Both the position numbers and the translations under genes were made by a program. From contig CM073326.1 of assembly GCA_037043015.1 (NCBI GenBank), positions 16,376,345 to 16,440,344 of the forward strand: 64,000 bases of DNA, in the 5' to 3' direction. Source of the DNA: Bryum argenteum (taxonomy: Eukaryota; Streptophyta; Bryopsida; Bryales; Bryaceae). Shown here one piece after another: positions 33,702 to 49,868 of the stretch; the first letter of the stretch is position 1; the number at the start of each line of letters is the position of its first letter. The notes under the pieces were generated by a model. The model was not told the origin of the DNA. It did no database searches and saw only the letters and a list, made by a program, of their open reading frames with translations.

Positions 33702-34654
33702 TAAATAAGGGCATGGGACAAAGTCACAAGGCGATGTCACCAATTCATAATTCTAGCCACACTCCCTACTTTCGATCTGTACTACTTCCTACTTTAGTAT
33801 AATTAATATTTATGTAATGAAATCATGAAACCAACGTCATATATTGGCCTTTCATTTTTGTAGCTATCAATATGTCAAGCGTCGACCATGTCAGGGCTTG
33901 TCCCCCACCCATTAAAATAAATAATTTTGTGAAAATTGGCCTTCACTCCCTATATAAAGCCCATCAAGCCAATTTCCATAGATAGACCGATCAACTAAAA
34001 GGATCTTGCCATGAGTTGACCAATTTACATCAATAGCTTGGCCCCCTTGTAAAGCGGCCCCAAGTGGTAGAAACATTTGTTTGCTCACTCAAAAAATTCA
34101 TCCAATATATAAATTTATATCAAACCGTAATCATGTAGTGTGGCTTTACCAAAGATAAATTTTAGTGCACTAGACCAGTGTGGTTTTCCAATCAAGCTCT
34201 CCACTAGTAAGTTCACCACTAACATCTTATTCCACCCAACTTGGTTCAAATCTTAGTTGATTGAGTCATTGAGCTTGGTGAAAATGCTACACTTTTCCAC
34301 TACACTAATAATGCAATAAAGTGTTAACCACACTATCCAACTTATAGATGCTATAACGTTTTATTCTTGATGAAATTATTTACAAACTATATTCATATGG
34401 ATGCCTACTTGTGAGTAGTATATGTATCATGATATTGGTAAAGAGATTTATTATGAGTAAGAGTTTATGCAATCATATAGTATGAGGAAAAATATTTCAT
34501 TATCAATACAATGTATGTATTAGTCAAGATATATTTTGTATATGGATATATTGAAATTTTTAAATTAACGTACTAATTGACTTTGTTCTTAAAATCCTCC
34601 ACTATATCTATATGATTCATAAATGAGGTGTATGACAAACTAATCTAGTCAAAT

Positions 34655-34657
<3 letters not shown>

Positions 34658-34717
<60 letters not shown>
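34658..34717. repeat. TA dinucleotide microsatellite
   Basis: About 30 uninterrupted AT/TA units. Confidence 0.9.
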
Positions 34718-34720
<3 letters not shown>

Positions 34721-35218
34721 AAATAATACATTTTTACTTCAATTGCTTGATAAGGGTTAGTAGAGCAACAAGTACGCCCAAAGTTCTTTTCTCTTGTATG
34801 GGCATTAAATGAGTTTCTCCAAAGATTTCTCCAAAGGATTTTAGAGGCCACTCATGCACATAGTAAAGGACACCATGCTCCAATTTTTGGGTGTCCCCAT
34901 AGAATTGCCATAATCCATAAAGGTGAGTAAAGCTCGTTTGGCTCAATTCAACCATAATTAGGTTTCGATTGAATTTTCTTTTATATTGTATGAAGTTGCA
35001 CCTTTCTGCATGATGTAGAATTTTATCATATTTTTCTAGCAAGACCATATTTCATTCTTCAACATTCCTTGTGCTTTAGGATATATTCACTCTCATAGCT
35101 CAAAAGTTAGGACATGTTGAAATCTACCCAAAATAGCGGTATATTCTCAAAATTTGCCTTAAAACCACTAGATTGCAATAATTTGAAAATCTACCAAAGA
35201 CCAAGACTTTACTTTTAT

Positions 35219-35330
35219 TTTCAAATTCAACATATATTTGACTTTCAAATTCAACATATATTTGACTTTCAAATTCAACATATATTTGACTTTCAAATTC
35301 AACATATATTTGACTTTCAAATTCAACATA
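35219..35330. repeat. 24-bp tandem repeat, four and a half copies
   Basis: Unit TTTCAAATTCAACATATATT plus TGAC, nearly identical between copies. Because 24 is a multiple of 3 it stays open on both strands (FQIQHIFD repeats), but there is no other sign of coding. Confidence 0.9.
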
Positions 35331-36395
35331 CCCGGATGTGGAACAATCAAGCATTTCTTTGGGTAATGTAGGTCTTATGAGTGTGACATATTCTTAACAA
35401 TCGAAGGAACAAGAGTTAAAGAGCCTCGAGTCATATTTTCCGCTTACAATTGTTTATCTCGGCCTCCAAAACACTACTTTCTTATTCTACCAAAAATTGG
35501 CATAGATGTACATGTACAAGTTAGGAATTAGATCTTATGGTTACTTACTTCAAAATACTTTGAAACTATAATATAAGCGCAATACATCAACAAAGGGTAG
35601 TTATGGAAGTTCCGGTAGTTTTGAGGCTATTCTCTTTTAGAGGTAGACCTTTAGGCGTTCTCAAATTAGGCATATTTGATTAATATGTATAACATATTAT
35701 GACAATATCAGAACCTCAAAGAGCCTTACTATGAAACTCCACTAGCTCAAAATATCCTAATGCAGGCTTGTGGCATCTCTCCTTAATTGGTAAGGAGCTC
35801 CAATGCAAGTTTAATTAGTTGGAAGTTCTAACATGTTGTGTTTGTTTCTAGTCCTACGTCATTGTTGTTACGTACCGTGGGCATATCATCAAGGGTAAGT
35901 TGAGCGGGCATTTTATTCACGCCTGGCCTACAAGAATTTGGTATTCTTATTTATGTAATTATTTGTTTCTTTACAAAAACTTTGGAACATATTTGGGTAC
36001 AAAGGACACCCTAAATTTTTTTTGGGTATAAAAAGGCCACCCTATGTCGTGGTGGGGATCAGGGCAGCGAAATTTCCAGGCTCTAAAAAGGTGCCCTGAA
36101 AAAGTTTGCCCTTAGGGCACCCCCGACAAGGACCCCGATCGCGGGATCGAATCTCCGCGGCCCACGCCCATCTCATCGACCCCTTCAACGCTCCGTCCCT
36201 CGCCAAATGGCACCCGCACTCACAAGATCCACCTCTTTCCGATTACTGCCACTCCTGACTAGAATTCGACAAGATCAGGCATCAACCTACCAAACATTCT
36301 CTTGACAATTGCATCGATCTTCACACCCACAATCAAGCTACGATCTAGTCCGATTCTGAACAATTCTGTCATTGTGTTGTTGCAGCAAGTCAGTC

Positions 36396-39398
<3,003 letters not shown>

Positions 39399-40912
39399 AG
39401 CTTTACTTGTTTTTTTCTTGTACAATTTTTTAAAAATATATTTAGTAGCAAAGTTTGTTGGGTGTCTATATATCACGACCTATCTAGTTTATACATGAGT
39501 TTTTTAATTTGTATGCCCTTTGTTTTTCATATCTTGGTGAGAATGAAGGAAGTGGTTGTAGAGTTTTAAATTTGATATTTGTTCTCTCGTTGGCTCTTAG
39601 TGGTTTGAATTTTGTTGCCATCATTCATTTGTTCTATAGTCTTTGAAAATAGTTTAACAACAAATGTTGTTCTTTGCTGGTTTTGTTGGTTAAGTAGAGT
39701 TTGTGTAGTGTTGTTAGCATTTACTCATGCCTATTGCTCAAGTGACCTGATTGATTTGATGTTCACACTTGTGTGAATGAATGATGAACACATTGATCTT
39801 CGTTGTGTTCATTGTTTTTTTTTGCTTTTATTTACAAACTCTTGGTGGGTAAAAATTTGATTTTAAGTTTTGAAGCATGATTCATTTGATATTTTTCAAT
39901 TCTTTCATGTTGGCACTTGGAGCCAATGAACACCGTGTCCATGCCCCCCTTCGAAATACGTTTCAAGCTATTCTTCTTTTGGCACTTATATATATATATG
40001 ATTATTTTTTAATATTGTTCATTTGTTTATATAAAATGTTGAGTGACCTATATACTTATGTGTTCACACTTGCATTTTCTTTGTGCATGATTCGAATGCA
40101 AAACTCTTGACACTTTCAAGTGAATATGATTTGTTCCGACACATCTTTACATATATTTTCATGATTTGTTGAGGCACGTCTTGATAGGTGGCATAAATCT
40201 TCCTTCAAAAGGTAATGTCTTTTTAGCTTGTATTAAATATACAACATTGCTAGTTTAGAGGTATTCCTAACTCCACTTGTGTTTATACCACGGTTTGTCA
40301 AATACACTCATTCTCGCGTTTATAAACTTCAGCTCATTTCAGTTCTTTTCATTTTGATCATATAATGTCTCCAAGTTGATTATACTTATACCCATTGTAT
40401 TGTCACACTTGAGTTGGATATCTATCATATACTATGTTAACAAGCTCTTCTTGAGATTTTCTAATCAATAATATGACAAAATCAATGGAAACTCTCACAT
40501 TGTTCAATTCGACACTAGACATATGAGTGAATCTTTACTAGACAGTGCCATGCTAAGCAAATTGTTTTGGTAAAGGCTACACAATAAGAGAACCATCAAT
40601 ATTGCAATGAACTTTCATGGAAGATCATGATTTGCAAAGATAAAATATTCTTATTACTTTGACTTCAATCTTTCTATTCTGGCATAACTTGATTGTATGG
40701 TAAGATTATATAAATAGCATAAGATATTCTAGGATATTATTGTAAAAAAGGTCATGAGATGAAAATCATATCAAAAAAAATATCTCTTCAAAGTTTGTGA
40801 TGCTATTGTAGGTAGAAATTCAACAACATTCAAATCTATTGAAGAAAACACAAGTATTCAAGGTAAACTTTCTAGACAATAACCATATTTAAGTAGCTAG
40901 AATTTAAGAAGA

Positions 40913-41227
40913 ATGACGGTTGGTAGCTTCCAACTTCCTCTTGTTCAAGGCAACAAGGAGATCCAAACATCAAGAAGAAAAGGCTTTGAAATTGCTAGCG
41001 ATGGAGGCAAGGAGCAATTGAACAATATTATGCATTTCATGGGTGCAGCTGCCCTTTTAATGAATGGTGGAAGAAGGTTGAATGCCAATGCATCTCATTT
41101 GTTTAAAGATGTCATTGTTGATGTGCTCGGACTTGTACCCAATGCCAAACAAGTTGCCTTTGCCGACGTCACCCCATCGAGGTCTATGACAGATTCACTT
41201 GCTTCCTCAAAAAAAGCAGTTCCATAA
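40913..41227 (+). CDS. Small unrecognised open frame
   Basis: A 104-residue frame starting MTVGSFQLPLVQGNKEIQ with a balanced amino-acid composition (HFMGAAALLMNGGRRLNA, VIVDVLGLVPNAKQVAFADV) and better GC than its surroundings. I recognise no family. It may be a fragment of a transposon gene or a small expressed protein; no splice partners were found. Confidence 0.25.
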   Translation: MTVGSFQLPLVQGNKEIQTSRRKGFEIASDGGKEQLNNIMHFMGAAALLMNGGRRLNANASHLFKDVIVDVLGLVPNAKQVAFADVTPSRSMTDSLASSKKAVP

Positions 41228-42485
41228 AGATAACTTGTTCAACTATCTATGTGCTTTCTTCCTCAATGTGTATTAAATCTTTCAAAAAAAAAAGTATACA
41301 TTTGAGAAATCTCTTTGAAGGTAGAAAAGTGTTTAGACTTTATGATAGTTTTATTATTTGTTATAATTATTGGGGAGATGATTCATGTGAAATAAGTTTG
41401 TCCCTCAAGTTTAGTATTTAGGTGGTGCTTAAAGTTAGGAGGTGTTGTTAGAGAGGAACTACTTTTGTTTGTTGTTTTCAAAATCAAGAATTAAAGAATT
41501 GAAGGTGAGTAAGCTAGGTACAAGCCTTACATCCAATTGGCACTTTCAAAAACTAGTATTGAGGATTCTTTAAAACAATATTGAATCTTAATCATAGATT
41601 ATAGTAACTTGATTTAAATTGACCAAGTAAAGTTCAAGTTATAGAAAGTGGTTAAGGACACTATTGAAGATTGTAACAATTGGAAGGTGGTGAATTTGTA
41701 GAATGAAAAAATGTAGAACATGCAAATAATTTCTCAAATTACAAATGTTGCAATAATTTCAACAAATAACTCACTTCAATGTCGACAATTCACTAATTAC
41801 GAAGTAACTACTCTTCATCAATAAGAAAAAGATTACATAATTTGTGATATTTTTGCATTTATCTCTTTATGATATGGATGTAGTATAGATTAGTACATAC
41901 CTCATAGGCTAACTAACTTGATTTTCATTTGAGTACACTGAGCTTCATCAATGAAGTATACTTAAGTTACAAATTTAAGTTTTAACTCCAAGTGTAAAAA
42001 TTAAGTAAAGTGAGCCTCATTTAACTTACTCAAACAAATACTCTTTTTACTTCAACCTCAAGAGATGCTTACAGTCTTCCTCTTTTAAAAAAGAGTCACA
42101 AAGGCTATGAACTAAATTATACAACTTTGAACTAAGACTCTTGAACAAATCAACAAGTCTTGTAAGACCATTGAGAGTCCATTGTACTCGAGGGAATGGG
42201 CCTACCAGCAACAGTAGCTACATGGGGAGTGCAATCCAGAGCGGGCGTCCGTTGCCAAATGAAAGACCACGCAAATGAAGCGAGTCGCTTAGATGAGAGA
42301 GGTGCTCAGGCCATGTGAACCTGCTGCCAGATTAAGAAAGCAGACCTTGTGAAATTGGGCGCCCTGAAGAGAGGGGTGCATGCAGTAGTTAGAGACACTG
42401 ACACATACTTAACATGGCTTCTTGCCATCACCGCCAAGTGTGGTACATTTATAAGATTGGGACATGTGTGGTACCTACGTACGTA

Positions 42486-42622
42486 TGGACCATACGTGCG
42501 AGCGCGCCCCTTGACTTTGAAGAAAAGGTGCATGTCCTTCTTTAGTCCTGTATTGTTGTCTGGACCATACGTGCGAGCGCGCGCCCCCTGAGTGTGAAGA
42601 AAAGGTGCTTCATCCTCCTCTA
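42486..42622. repeat. Tandem duplication with GACCATACGTGCGAGCGCG
   Basis: GGACCATACGTGCGAGCGCG followed by CCCC, a variable GACTTTGAAG/AGTGTGAAG and AAAAGGTGC is present twice about 75 bp apart, GC-rich and CpG-rich against AT-rich flanks. Confidence 0.75.
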
Positions 42623-44715
42623 ATCCTCCCCTTGAACTTGTCCTTCATAGCTGGTTGTATGTAGACATGCATTGTTGACTCTTGACATGTCGATGAAAGT
42701 TGAGTTTGCTTGCCTACGTCGTCTCTCGTCAGACGAATATTTCCATCAAATAAATCATAATTAGATAGATATAAACTCCGCTTCTTTTTTATGCCAGCAT
42801 GGATAGAATGTTTATTCATCTTGACATTGAACCAGTGCCCACTAGACAAAGGTCAACAACTTTGATAACATTGCTAGGCTCACTAGTCCTTTTCGTACCC
42901 CACTATTGAGTCATCGAGAGTTACTCGTGCATACTATATTGTGCATATGTGCACAAGTCCTATTATTTAGGTTGGTGTTTTCTGGAACATCTTGTGAATT
43001 AACTAAGAACACAATATTACAAATATTTGCACTTGGGGGTAGAATCATGCACTTGCAAATCGATGGTTCAAAAAGTTGCAATTAGAGAAATTAGTTGGAC
43101 CATTTCATCCTCGAAGTATTCTATTTTCATGTTGGATTTGAAAGATTTCCTTTTTTTTTTTTTTTTCTTCTTTTTCTTTCTTTCTTTTCTTGCTATATAA
43201 GGTGGATAGAATACATCTTGGTAATTATTTTAGTATCGCACTGATTTGTTCAGAATTAGAAGTTTTTTTTAACATTGTATGATTGCAATCATAATCATGG
43301 TCACCAAAGTACGGGAGAATATTCTTGTATTTTCATATTTGTAACACACTTCTGTTTGAAATTATATGCTTATAAAATTTATATTTTTTAAGTAGAAATA
43401 GTCATAATCAGAACATTTCGAAAAAATTCAAAGTACAAATTTAGAACGTATATGTGGAAAAGACCATTTTCACAAGTATAGGAGATTCTTGTAGACAGTC
43501 TGATAACCACGACATAATATCATAATACATAATACATACGCATTACTCAGAAAACATCCAATTTACATCATTTAGATTGTGGAATTAATGTCACACCTTG
43601 TGGATCTAGTTAAAATTAATATTCATGTAAACTTCTAGAAAACTTTATAATTGACATGCACATTTGAAAGGAAAGTTTCAAAAGCTTAATACTTCTTAAT
43701 AGGTAGGTACAAAGTATTTATGATTCCTCATGCCTATATACTTTCCACCCAATAACCTTCATACTCTACGCTCCCAATTTTTCCATGTAAACTAATTTTC
43801 CACGTAGACTCATAACTAATTTTCTCGATGCATTCAATCAATGACGCATCCAAGACTTGCAAATAAATTTAAATCTATGAAAAAGTGACTAGAAATTGCA
43901 GAATCACAGTAAGGTGAGCATTCACAGTGCACAAGCTTTTAATAAAAACTTGAGCAAAGGTGTTGTACAAGCGATTGTTGAGTACATAATAGGTTTGTTC
44001 ACAATAATAAAGCTCGCCATCAAAAATCATAGGGAGGCAGGGAACTCCTTTCAAAACCCCAAGCATCCACTCTACGTAACTTCCCATTACTTAAGTACAA
44101 AAGCTATGATCCTATATGCATATCAACCCCTAGTAAGTGCCCAAAAAAGTGTACAAGAAAGCCCAAATAGCTTTTTGTTGTTTGAAGCAACTTAGATGAA
44201 GGGTAAAATTTTAGTGTTTTAAAGTATAATATGTTTAGGTGTGGTAAAATATGCAAAGCAAAATTCCTATTTTTGAGTTTTTTGAACACATATTATTTTA
44301 GTTTTCAAGCCCAATAAGCCAATAAAAATAATACTTTTATTAAAAAACTTCATTGGAATTCTTTTCTTTTGTGGTTTGTTCATAACTAAATTGATAAAGT
44401 GCCAAGTGACCCAAGTTGGAAACTATTACAAAGTTTATAAGGGCACGCTTCAAAGTTTTGATTTATTTTACATTTATTTTTCACAATTTGTTAAAACTAA
44501 AGAATATTAAGGAATTTCCAAGATTAAAAATTGCCTAATTCTTAAAACTTCATAAAGGTAACTAGTCAAGTTTTGGTCTCTCCCTCAACTAGATTTTATG
44601 TATTTAACAAGTCATTACCCGTGTCCTCCGGACACGGACAAAAAAAAAAGGTCATTTAAAAACTTAAGAAGCATGTAAGTAATCTAGACCTAGGTATAAA
44701 AAAAAGAACTCGAAA

Positions 44716-46313
44716 TTGCTATACTCGAGTTCTCTTCAACTCTTGAGATGCTTCATGCCAAGCCTCAAAAGCAGCATCCCAGTTACCGCCATGGTCCTCC
44801 TAACAATACTCTGCAAACAATTCCGCTTCATGGAAGCCTCCGGGAGCAACGTACCAAAAATCACCAGCTACATTCATAGTCTCATGGTTGCCAAGAATCT
44901 AACAAAACACACACACACACACAAAACGAAACGTCAAAAACTGACTTAACTCAAAAAGACGATCAAGTTTGCAAAGCAAATTTGTATGTCGGCCAAAACC
45001 TGAAACACAGCCCCACCCTTGCTGCGAGCTTGCTTGCCCAGCCATGCTAACAACGACAAAATCGCTAGATCAAGCACATCACCCACTTGCACCAACACCT
45101 GCACCAAAAGAAGCTTACAATCGATCATAACTTCAAAAGTAGGCCTATCCATAATGGAGAGGAAAACAACGACTGTACATGAGCACATCCTAATCTTTCA
45201 GACTCCAGAAGTAGGTGTCTCCATGAGTGACAATTCGTGACTTTGAAACCGAGGGAGGTACTTTCAATGATATGTAAGTTTCATATTATTGTTAGCTTTT
45301 GCATATGTGATCTAAGAGTTCGCTTCAATATAGAATCATTTAAGAAATACACAGAGAAAGAGTTTCATGGCCTTCTAGAAGTTGATCTTTTGCAAATAAC
45401 ATTGGTGTCAATGTCGAAATTTCTCTTGAAAGCTACGAAACAAAAGTGATTGCCATACCGTGGTGCCTCCAACCCATCAATACTCGCCATCCTTGCTGAA
45501 AACGCCAGCAAGTTGCAAAGCCGACTGCGTCCTCTCCAAATCCCCGTGCAAATCACCGACTGCAGCAATCTCAGGATTCAATACTCCCAATTTCACGGTA
45601 TTGACACTATTGACAATATCGAATATCTACGGACTTCCACGGATGCGAGAACAAGCCCAAAAACAAACTGTTCTGTATAGTTTATGTGAGACAGATCTAT
45701 AACAACATCCGTTTGTCCAGAAATCAAGCGACTCGTCAAACAGAAGACTCAAATATCTCAAAAATGAGCGGATTTTTCTACTGCAGGCGATTCGAGGTAC
45801 TCAAGTATGCAAATTGCACAGATTCATATAAGAAAAGATCAAACTGCTAGATGAAGCTTTCTTTTTCTGAACAACTGTAATTAGGTCAATTAAACAAAGA
45901 ATAATAACATTCAGTTCTCTATAAAGAAACTGAACCATCAAAAAAGAAGTGGAGATTGTCTATAGAGTTTAGGGCAATTGAGGAGAAAGAGAGCTTACTG
46001 GCGACGATCCGGCGATTGGGAGCGAATACAACAGTGGGAGGATCTTGGCCGTTTTCGAATTGGATGGGCAGCACACCCACGTCCACAAATCCATTGCTGT
46101 TCTTGCCCAAAGCAGCTTCATCAAAGCTCTTGCCCGAACCAGCCGCGTCAAAACTGGAAATGCTGTCAAAGCGTCTTCACTCGTCGTGGAATGTGCGCAG
46201 ACCGTGGTGTGCAAGCGATGCTCTGGAAGACAGACGCCAAGTGCCGTCAACGACGACTCACGGCTAGCAAGCTTCACCAAGTTCTTGCCGGAGCGCGCGA
46301 TCAAGAAACTCAA
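44716..46313 (-). pseudogene. Shewanella-like protein phosphatase pseudogene
   Basis: A decayed gene of the SLP (Shewanella-like) branch of PPP phosphatases, metal-dependent Ser/Thr phosphatases of plastids and other compartments. Four exons survive with good splice sites: 45999-46313, 45459-45559, 45000-45098 and 44716-44898. Readable family motifs are DPPTVVFAPNRRIVA joined to IGDLHGDLERTQSALQLAGV, then VGDVLD, KQARSKGGAVFQ, and LGNHETMNVAGDFWYV with PGGF. Lesions: a frameshift in exon 1 (two frames needed, changing near 46160-46200); a TGA at 45477-45479 before WVGG; loss of about five codons in VGDVLD|LAILSLL at 45068/45069, where the family has DRGxDE; a TAG at 44800-44802; and no C-terminal half downstream. 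It cannot give an active enzyme. Intron retention shows it is a duplicated or relic gene, not a processed copy. Confidence 0.82.
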
Positions 46314-47588
46314 CGGCTAGACCATCGGCTGCATCAGGTCGGGCAACCGGAAAAGGATCGCTAGCAAGTAATTGTATTCTTTTATATATATAGATGTGAT
46401 GCATGTATTACCATGTTGTTGTTTTCAAACTTTCTATTATAAAATAAATTGATCAAAGATTCAAAAAGAAAATGAGTCTCTAAAATTTTGCATTATCTTA
46501 CTCAACTTGGTTATGTTAATGAAAAATAATATGAGCAAAATGTTTGGGGAAACAATCATCAAGTCCCACTTTGCACAAAGTAGACTATGTTTCTGTAATA
46601 ATGGCCATAAAATATTCGCATCAACTTGAACAAGTGCTATGATCTCACAAATGTTAGTGATTCAGCAACTACAATTCAAGATGTTACTTGTTTCTAATAG
46701 CTAGGTTTGAGATCATTATGGTTGAAAGGACAAAAAAGAGGAAATATCCAATCTATACCTTAATTCCAACAATGCGGTAGAAAGTCACAATTTTAGATTC
46801 GGAGGTTAAACAACACTTGGACATTTTGGATGTTATGATGTTGAAACATTCTGCTCATTGTAAGGTTTTCCATACCTTTCCAAAAAGTCCTTCCATGCTT
46901 CAGATTCCTCGTAGTTTAGGAGATATTCATGATCATAGTTTGAAAATACTACTAGGGCCCATGTTGAATTGTGCCCAAAATTGCGATATATGCTCATTTA
47001 TTCTCAAAATCTCAAAATTAAATGTGCCCAAAATTAATTAGATTACAGAATTTTCAAAAATTCACCAAAATTTGAGATTTTAATTTCTTTTCAATTTAGT
47101 TATTTTTGTTTTATAGTGTAAATCAAATTCTAAGGCATGATCTCACGGCTCTCATTCTCAATTCAGTAATTCTTGACATGCCATTTTTATTATCAAAGGT
47201 CACCCTTTGTTAAATATTTTAGCACAGACCGGCCATGTGAAAAATTAAGTATTTCTATAGGTTTTATAAGTCCTATAAGGGAAGATATTGTATAGACGTA
47301 TTCCTAACTCATTGAGAAACAAGGATATAAAGAGCGGCAATTCAATCTACTCTTAACCCATAAAATCCTTGATACAAAATTGTCTAAATTATCACATGGC
47401 CTTCTTCACAATGAACTCAATTTAAGCATTATTTAGAAAATTCAACTAGAGGATTTCAAGTTCAATTTTACCTTCTACTGACTTAAAAAATTTGAACCAT
47501 GGATTCTTCTTCTTTTGTGAGAATATAACATTCAAATTTGCATGAATGTTTTTTCTTTGAGAACTCTTAAAACCCGTTTCTGATTTTA
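46314..47588. other. Intergenic AT-rich region
   Basis: No gene is supported. A short TATA-rich stretch (near 46.38 kb) and AT-rich unique DNA lead up to the TIR element at 47589. Confidence 0.45.
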
Positions 47589-48526
47589 ACCCCTAAAAAT
47601 CCAAGCGTTTCCTCAACCTCCAGAACCAAAAACTGCCATTTTTCACCCTCGTTGGGAAATGGGGAAATGGATAAACTTTTTTTTTCGGTTTTAGACTTTG
47701 AACCGTAAGATCTTGTACCTAACTTGTATACAAAGAACTGGTCAATATTTCAACCGTTGGATGTTTGTCATTTGTGAGATCATAACAATCAAAGTTTGTC
47801 CAACACTTTTTTATTGCCGCTGCGTGAGAGGCATTGTCTAAATGGTGCCAAAGGCAACTTGATGATTGTTACTCCAAATATTTTTCAGTCATTTTTTTTC
47901 ATGTAAGTAATCAAGTTGGGTACGCTCATGCAAAATTCTAGAGACCAATTCCACTTTTTGACCTTAATGTAAATTATTTTATAAAAGAAGGTCTATAAAC
48001 AACGATATAGTAAAAGAAGCACCACATATGATATATTTAGTTTGAGAAACATTTGGACGGTGAGTAGGTGCACTTATGAGAATTTGAATTTTGAAAAAAA
48101 AAAAAAAAAATCTTGGAAAAATTCCAAAATCTCAAATTTTGGGAATTTTTGAAAGAAAATTTGTAAAATTACTAGAAATTGTGAAGATTGTTTTTGAAAG
48201 TTTTGGAGGCTGCCCTTGTAAAATTGGTAAACTTTTTGACTTTGGACACTTTGGAATTTGAATAGTAATTTGGTAATGAACATATTTCCAAAAAAGAATA
48301 CTTAAAAAAAATTTATTTTAAACTGCCCGTTTTGGACTTGAAACCTAGAATTTTTTTAGATGAAGGTTATAAAATTAAAATTTGGCTTTGCAAATTTTAC
48401 CACATACACATTACAGTATGGGGAGCACCCAATAAAAATCTTAGGCAATAATATCAATTTAACTCCTTAAAATGAGCTGCCCAAAATCTGAGAAAACCAA
48501 ATCGGTTTTCCTGGATTTTTAGGGGT
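47589..48526. mobile_element. TIR element of the TA|ACCCCTAA family (938 bp)
   Basis: Ends TA|ACCCCTAAAAATCC and GGATTTTTAGGGGT|TA are inverted repeats with TA on both sides. Internal blocks ACCGTAAGATCTTGTACCTAA, CAACCGTTGGATGTTTGTCA and GGCTGCCCTTGTAAAATTGG are shared with the 889-bp foldback at 1492-2380, whose two arms both correspond to the right part of this element. It appears to be the intact, undoubled form of the family. Confidence 0.75.
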
Positions 48527-49026
48527 TAAGGATCACCCATTTTGCAACTAGTGTTCAAAGAAAAAAAATTCTCACTTTCTACATTATGATCTTACTAACG
48601 GTAGAGAATCTAAAGCTAAGATTTGGAATACATCCATACAAGTCAGGTACTAGATCTTACCATATCTTACTTAAAAATATTTCAAATTTTCCAGATTTCC
48701 ACCTTGCAATGGACGAGTGCGGTTTCGAGGCTTTTGGCGCTGTTTGAGGTCTTATGGTATCAGGGGTTAAAAGAAAGGAAAAGTAAGAAAAGAATAAGAG
48801 AGGACGAAGCGCCAGAGTAATATTTTTTAAACCTTTCGGAAACGCTCTATTAGTCGCTCTCACGGTGGAAGGTACCCTACGTGTAAGCTTCAATCACTTG
48901 CTGGATCTTCTAGTTTCTGTTCTCAAATAAATAACTTTTATTATTAGGAAAAGGAAAAAGAACAAAGAAATAATGCTTAATACTGAAACTCTTTTGAGAC
49001 GACCGGTTGTTACGTCATCTTGGTGC

Positions 49027-49084
49027 TTTGGAACAGTATAAATTGAACACATGGACAGAACAGTATAAATTGAACACATGGACA
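49027..49084. repeat. 27-bp direct repeat containing TATAAA
   Basis: ACAGTATAAATTGAACACAT followed by GGACAGA occurs twice back to back. The TATAAAT in each copy could be a core promoter for transcription to the right, where GC-richer sequence follows, but no gene was found there. Confidence 0.6.
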
Positions 49085-49225
49085 GAGGGTTTCAGAGGGT
49101 CATTTTGGAAACTTGTTCTCGTTCTTGGTGCTCGTCGGCCTTCCGCAGAGAGAGAGCCTCAGCCGTAGACGTTTTGAGAGTTCGTTTATCGTTGCCATTG
49201 CCTCCTTGTCGTAACGAGATAACTC

Positions 49226-49269
49226 TTCAAGCATGATTACCAGTTAACGAACTGGTAATCATGCTTGAA
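49226..49269. repeat. Perfect 20-bp hairpin with 4-nt loop
   Basis: TTCAAGCATGATTACCAGTT, loop AACG, and the exact complement AACTGGTAATCATGCTTGAA. It lies about 250 bp to the left of the first palindrome array. Confidence 0.9.
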
Positions 49270-49488
49270 TGACTCAGGTAAAATGGATACCGGCCATCAA
49301 CGCAGCGAAGCTCCCTCTAGTTTCAGAAAGGTGCATGACATTATCATTCAAATTATGATTACAAACGACAAATCATAATACTTTTTGTACTGGCAAACGC
49401 GGCATGTGTTGCTCCAGATTCCAGAAGCTTTAAAAACTCGGAACAAAAGCACTTCAACACTTCAAACTTCAACACAAAGAAGCGAAAA

Positions 49489-49868
49489 CGATAGTTGCAT
49501 TTCAAGCGTTATATACTTTACGAACGGCAGTTCGTATACTGTCAACTGTCGATTACATTGAAATTTAAGAGTGATGTTCACGTCTGACGTGACACAGCAT
49601 TTTCGGATCCCCTCATATAAAAAAAACCAACTGCAGTTCGTAAGTTGACGAACTGCAGTTCGTAAGTTCACGAATACCAGTTCGTTAACTTACGATTGTT
49701 GCAATTCAAGTGTGCTATACTTTACGAACGGTAGTTCGTAAATTGTCAACTATCGATTACATAAATATTGAAGTGTGATGTTCACGTCTGACGTGACACA
49801 ACATTTGCGGATCCCCTCATATAAAAAAGACGAACTGCCGTTCGTAAGTTGACGAACTGCAGTTCGTA
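49489..49868. repeat. Two tandem copies of a 175-bp promoter-like unit
   Basis: 49489-49660 and 49693-49868 share, in order, a TTTACGAACGG palindrome, GTCAACT-TCGATTACAT, the inverted CACGTC-T-GACGTG (49579-49591 and 49783-49795), GCGGATCCCCTCATATAAAA and a GACGAACTGC palindrome. The CATATAAAA could act as a TATA box and the GACGTG/CACGTC palindrome as a bZIP site, but no gene follows directly. Confidence 0.7.

Larger units (their letters stand above)
30600..36395. other. Intergenic region between kinase and MDAR genes
   Basis: Contains the kinase upstream region (about 30.6-31.1 kb, less AT-rich), two adjacent TIR elements (31794-33657) and three simple repeats. The last 300 bp before 36396 are GC-richer and include the probable MDAR promoter and leader; no definite TATA box was assigned. 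Confidence 0.4.
39399..44715. other. Intergenic region downstream of MDAR
   Basis: Mostly AT-rich unique sequence. It contains an unrecognised small open frame (40913-41227), a local duplication near 42.5 kb, a pyrimidine run near 43.16 kb, and at about 44.34-44.46 kb an inverted, degraded piece of the TA|ACCCCTAA family (matching GGCTGCCCTTGTAAAATTGG in reverse). A GC-richer patch at 42.18-42.62 kb has no identified function. Confidence 0.4.

Noticed and set aside
35124..35371. Repeat protein with FQIQHIFD units
   Set aside because: The 24-bp tandem repeat is open on both strands because its length is a multiple of three; there is no supporting exon structure.
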